Shown piece after piece: positions 63,965-64,000 of a stretch of 64,000 bases of DNA. Every line of letters begins with the position of its first letter. Position 1 is the first letter of the stretch. The notes beneath the pieces were generated by a model. The model did no database searches. It saw only the letters and a list, made by a program, of their open reading frames with translations, and had not been told where the DNA came from. Source of the stretch: JAOAPG01 sp963791575 (GTDB lineage: Bacteria > Acidobacteriota > Terriglobia > Terriglobales > Acidobacteriaceae); contig CAWBSY010000008.1 in the NCBI GenBank assembly GCA_963791575.1, positions 1-64,000 of the forward strand. Reading direction: 5' to 3'. The translations under genes and the position numbers were made by a program.

Positions 63965-64000
63965 CGCTTTGACCTCGACTCTTCTCCCGCGCTTACCATT

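Overview
The window looks like chromosome of a soil Acidobacteriota (class Terriglobia, Koribacter/Sulfotelmatobacter-like). This is inferred from gene content, not from a marker gene. The clues are a large Oar-type TonB-dependent protein with an N-terminal carboxypeptidase-regulatory domain, a Pal lipoprotein with an inserted Ig-like domain, a complete squalene/hopanoid locus, a stand-alone KorAB pair, and many exported sugar-active and PQQ/cytochrome proteins. GC is moderate. No rRNA, tRNA, CRISPR array or insertion sequence was seen.

Layout. 1-2.1 kb: a Pit phosphate transporter with its PhoU-like partner (minus strand) and a lone receiver protein. 2.1-4.1 kb: an accessory patch of tiny ORFs (one holin-like) and a mosaic of two broken genes (amidohydrolase and TylF-type methyltransferase). 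4.3-19.6 kb: a co-directional block of mostly exported proteins: TonB-dependent outer membrane protein, di-heme cytochrome c, SMP-30-type lactonase, triple-RidA protein, Tat-exported SelA-like PLP enzyme, DUF4380 mutarotase-like protein, PQQ dehydrogenase, spherulin-4/GH135-like hydrolase and a decayed alpha-galactosidase with a PKD domain. I propose that this block is a periplasmic oxidative (amino)sugar pathway. 19.7-23 kb: a broken RND efflux operon. 23.2-26 kb: a two-gene molybdenum hydroxylase. 26.3-29.9 kb: an exported phosphoesterase and a multicopper oxidase (minus). 30.1-31.9 kb: a two-component system. 32.1-33.7 kb: an orphan ABC ATPase and an exported Gly/His-rich protein.

33.8-42 kb is housekeeping: dnaE, accA, korA, korB and a MazG-like protein. 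42-48.1 kb is the Tol-Pal system on the minus strand (tolQ-tolR-tolA-tolB-pal and cpoB), with several very small genes beside or inside it. 48.3-52.8 kb holds a PRC-barrel protein, a membrane protein, recN and a secreted protein with a HEIGEW motif. 53.2-63.5 kb is an isoprenoid/hopanoid operon: ispH, shc, hpnA, hpnG, two zinc dehydrogenases, hpnC, hpnD and hpnE. An EamA-like transporter converges on its end.

More than twenty reading-frame breaks occur, including in dnaE, recN, hpnA, hpnG, hpnD and a response regulator. Because several of these genes must work in a living cell, I read most single breaks as indel errors in the sequence. The breaks between 3.3 and 23 kb look more like true decay because they come with truncations and fused fragments.
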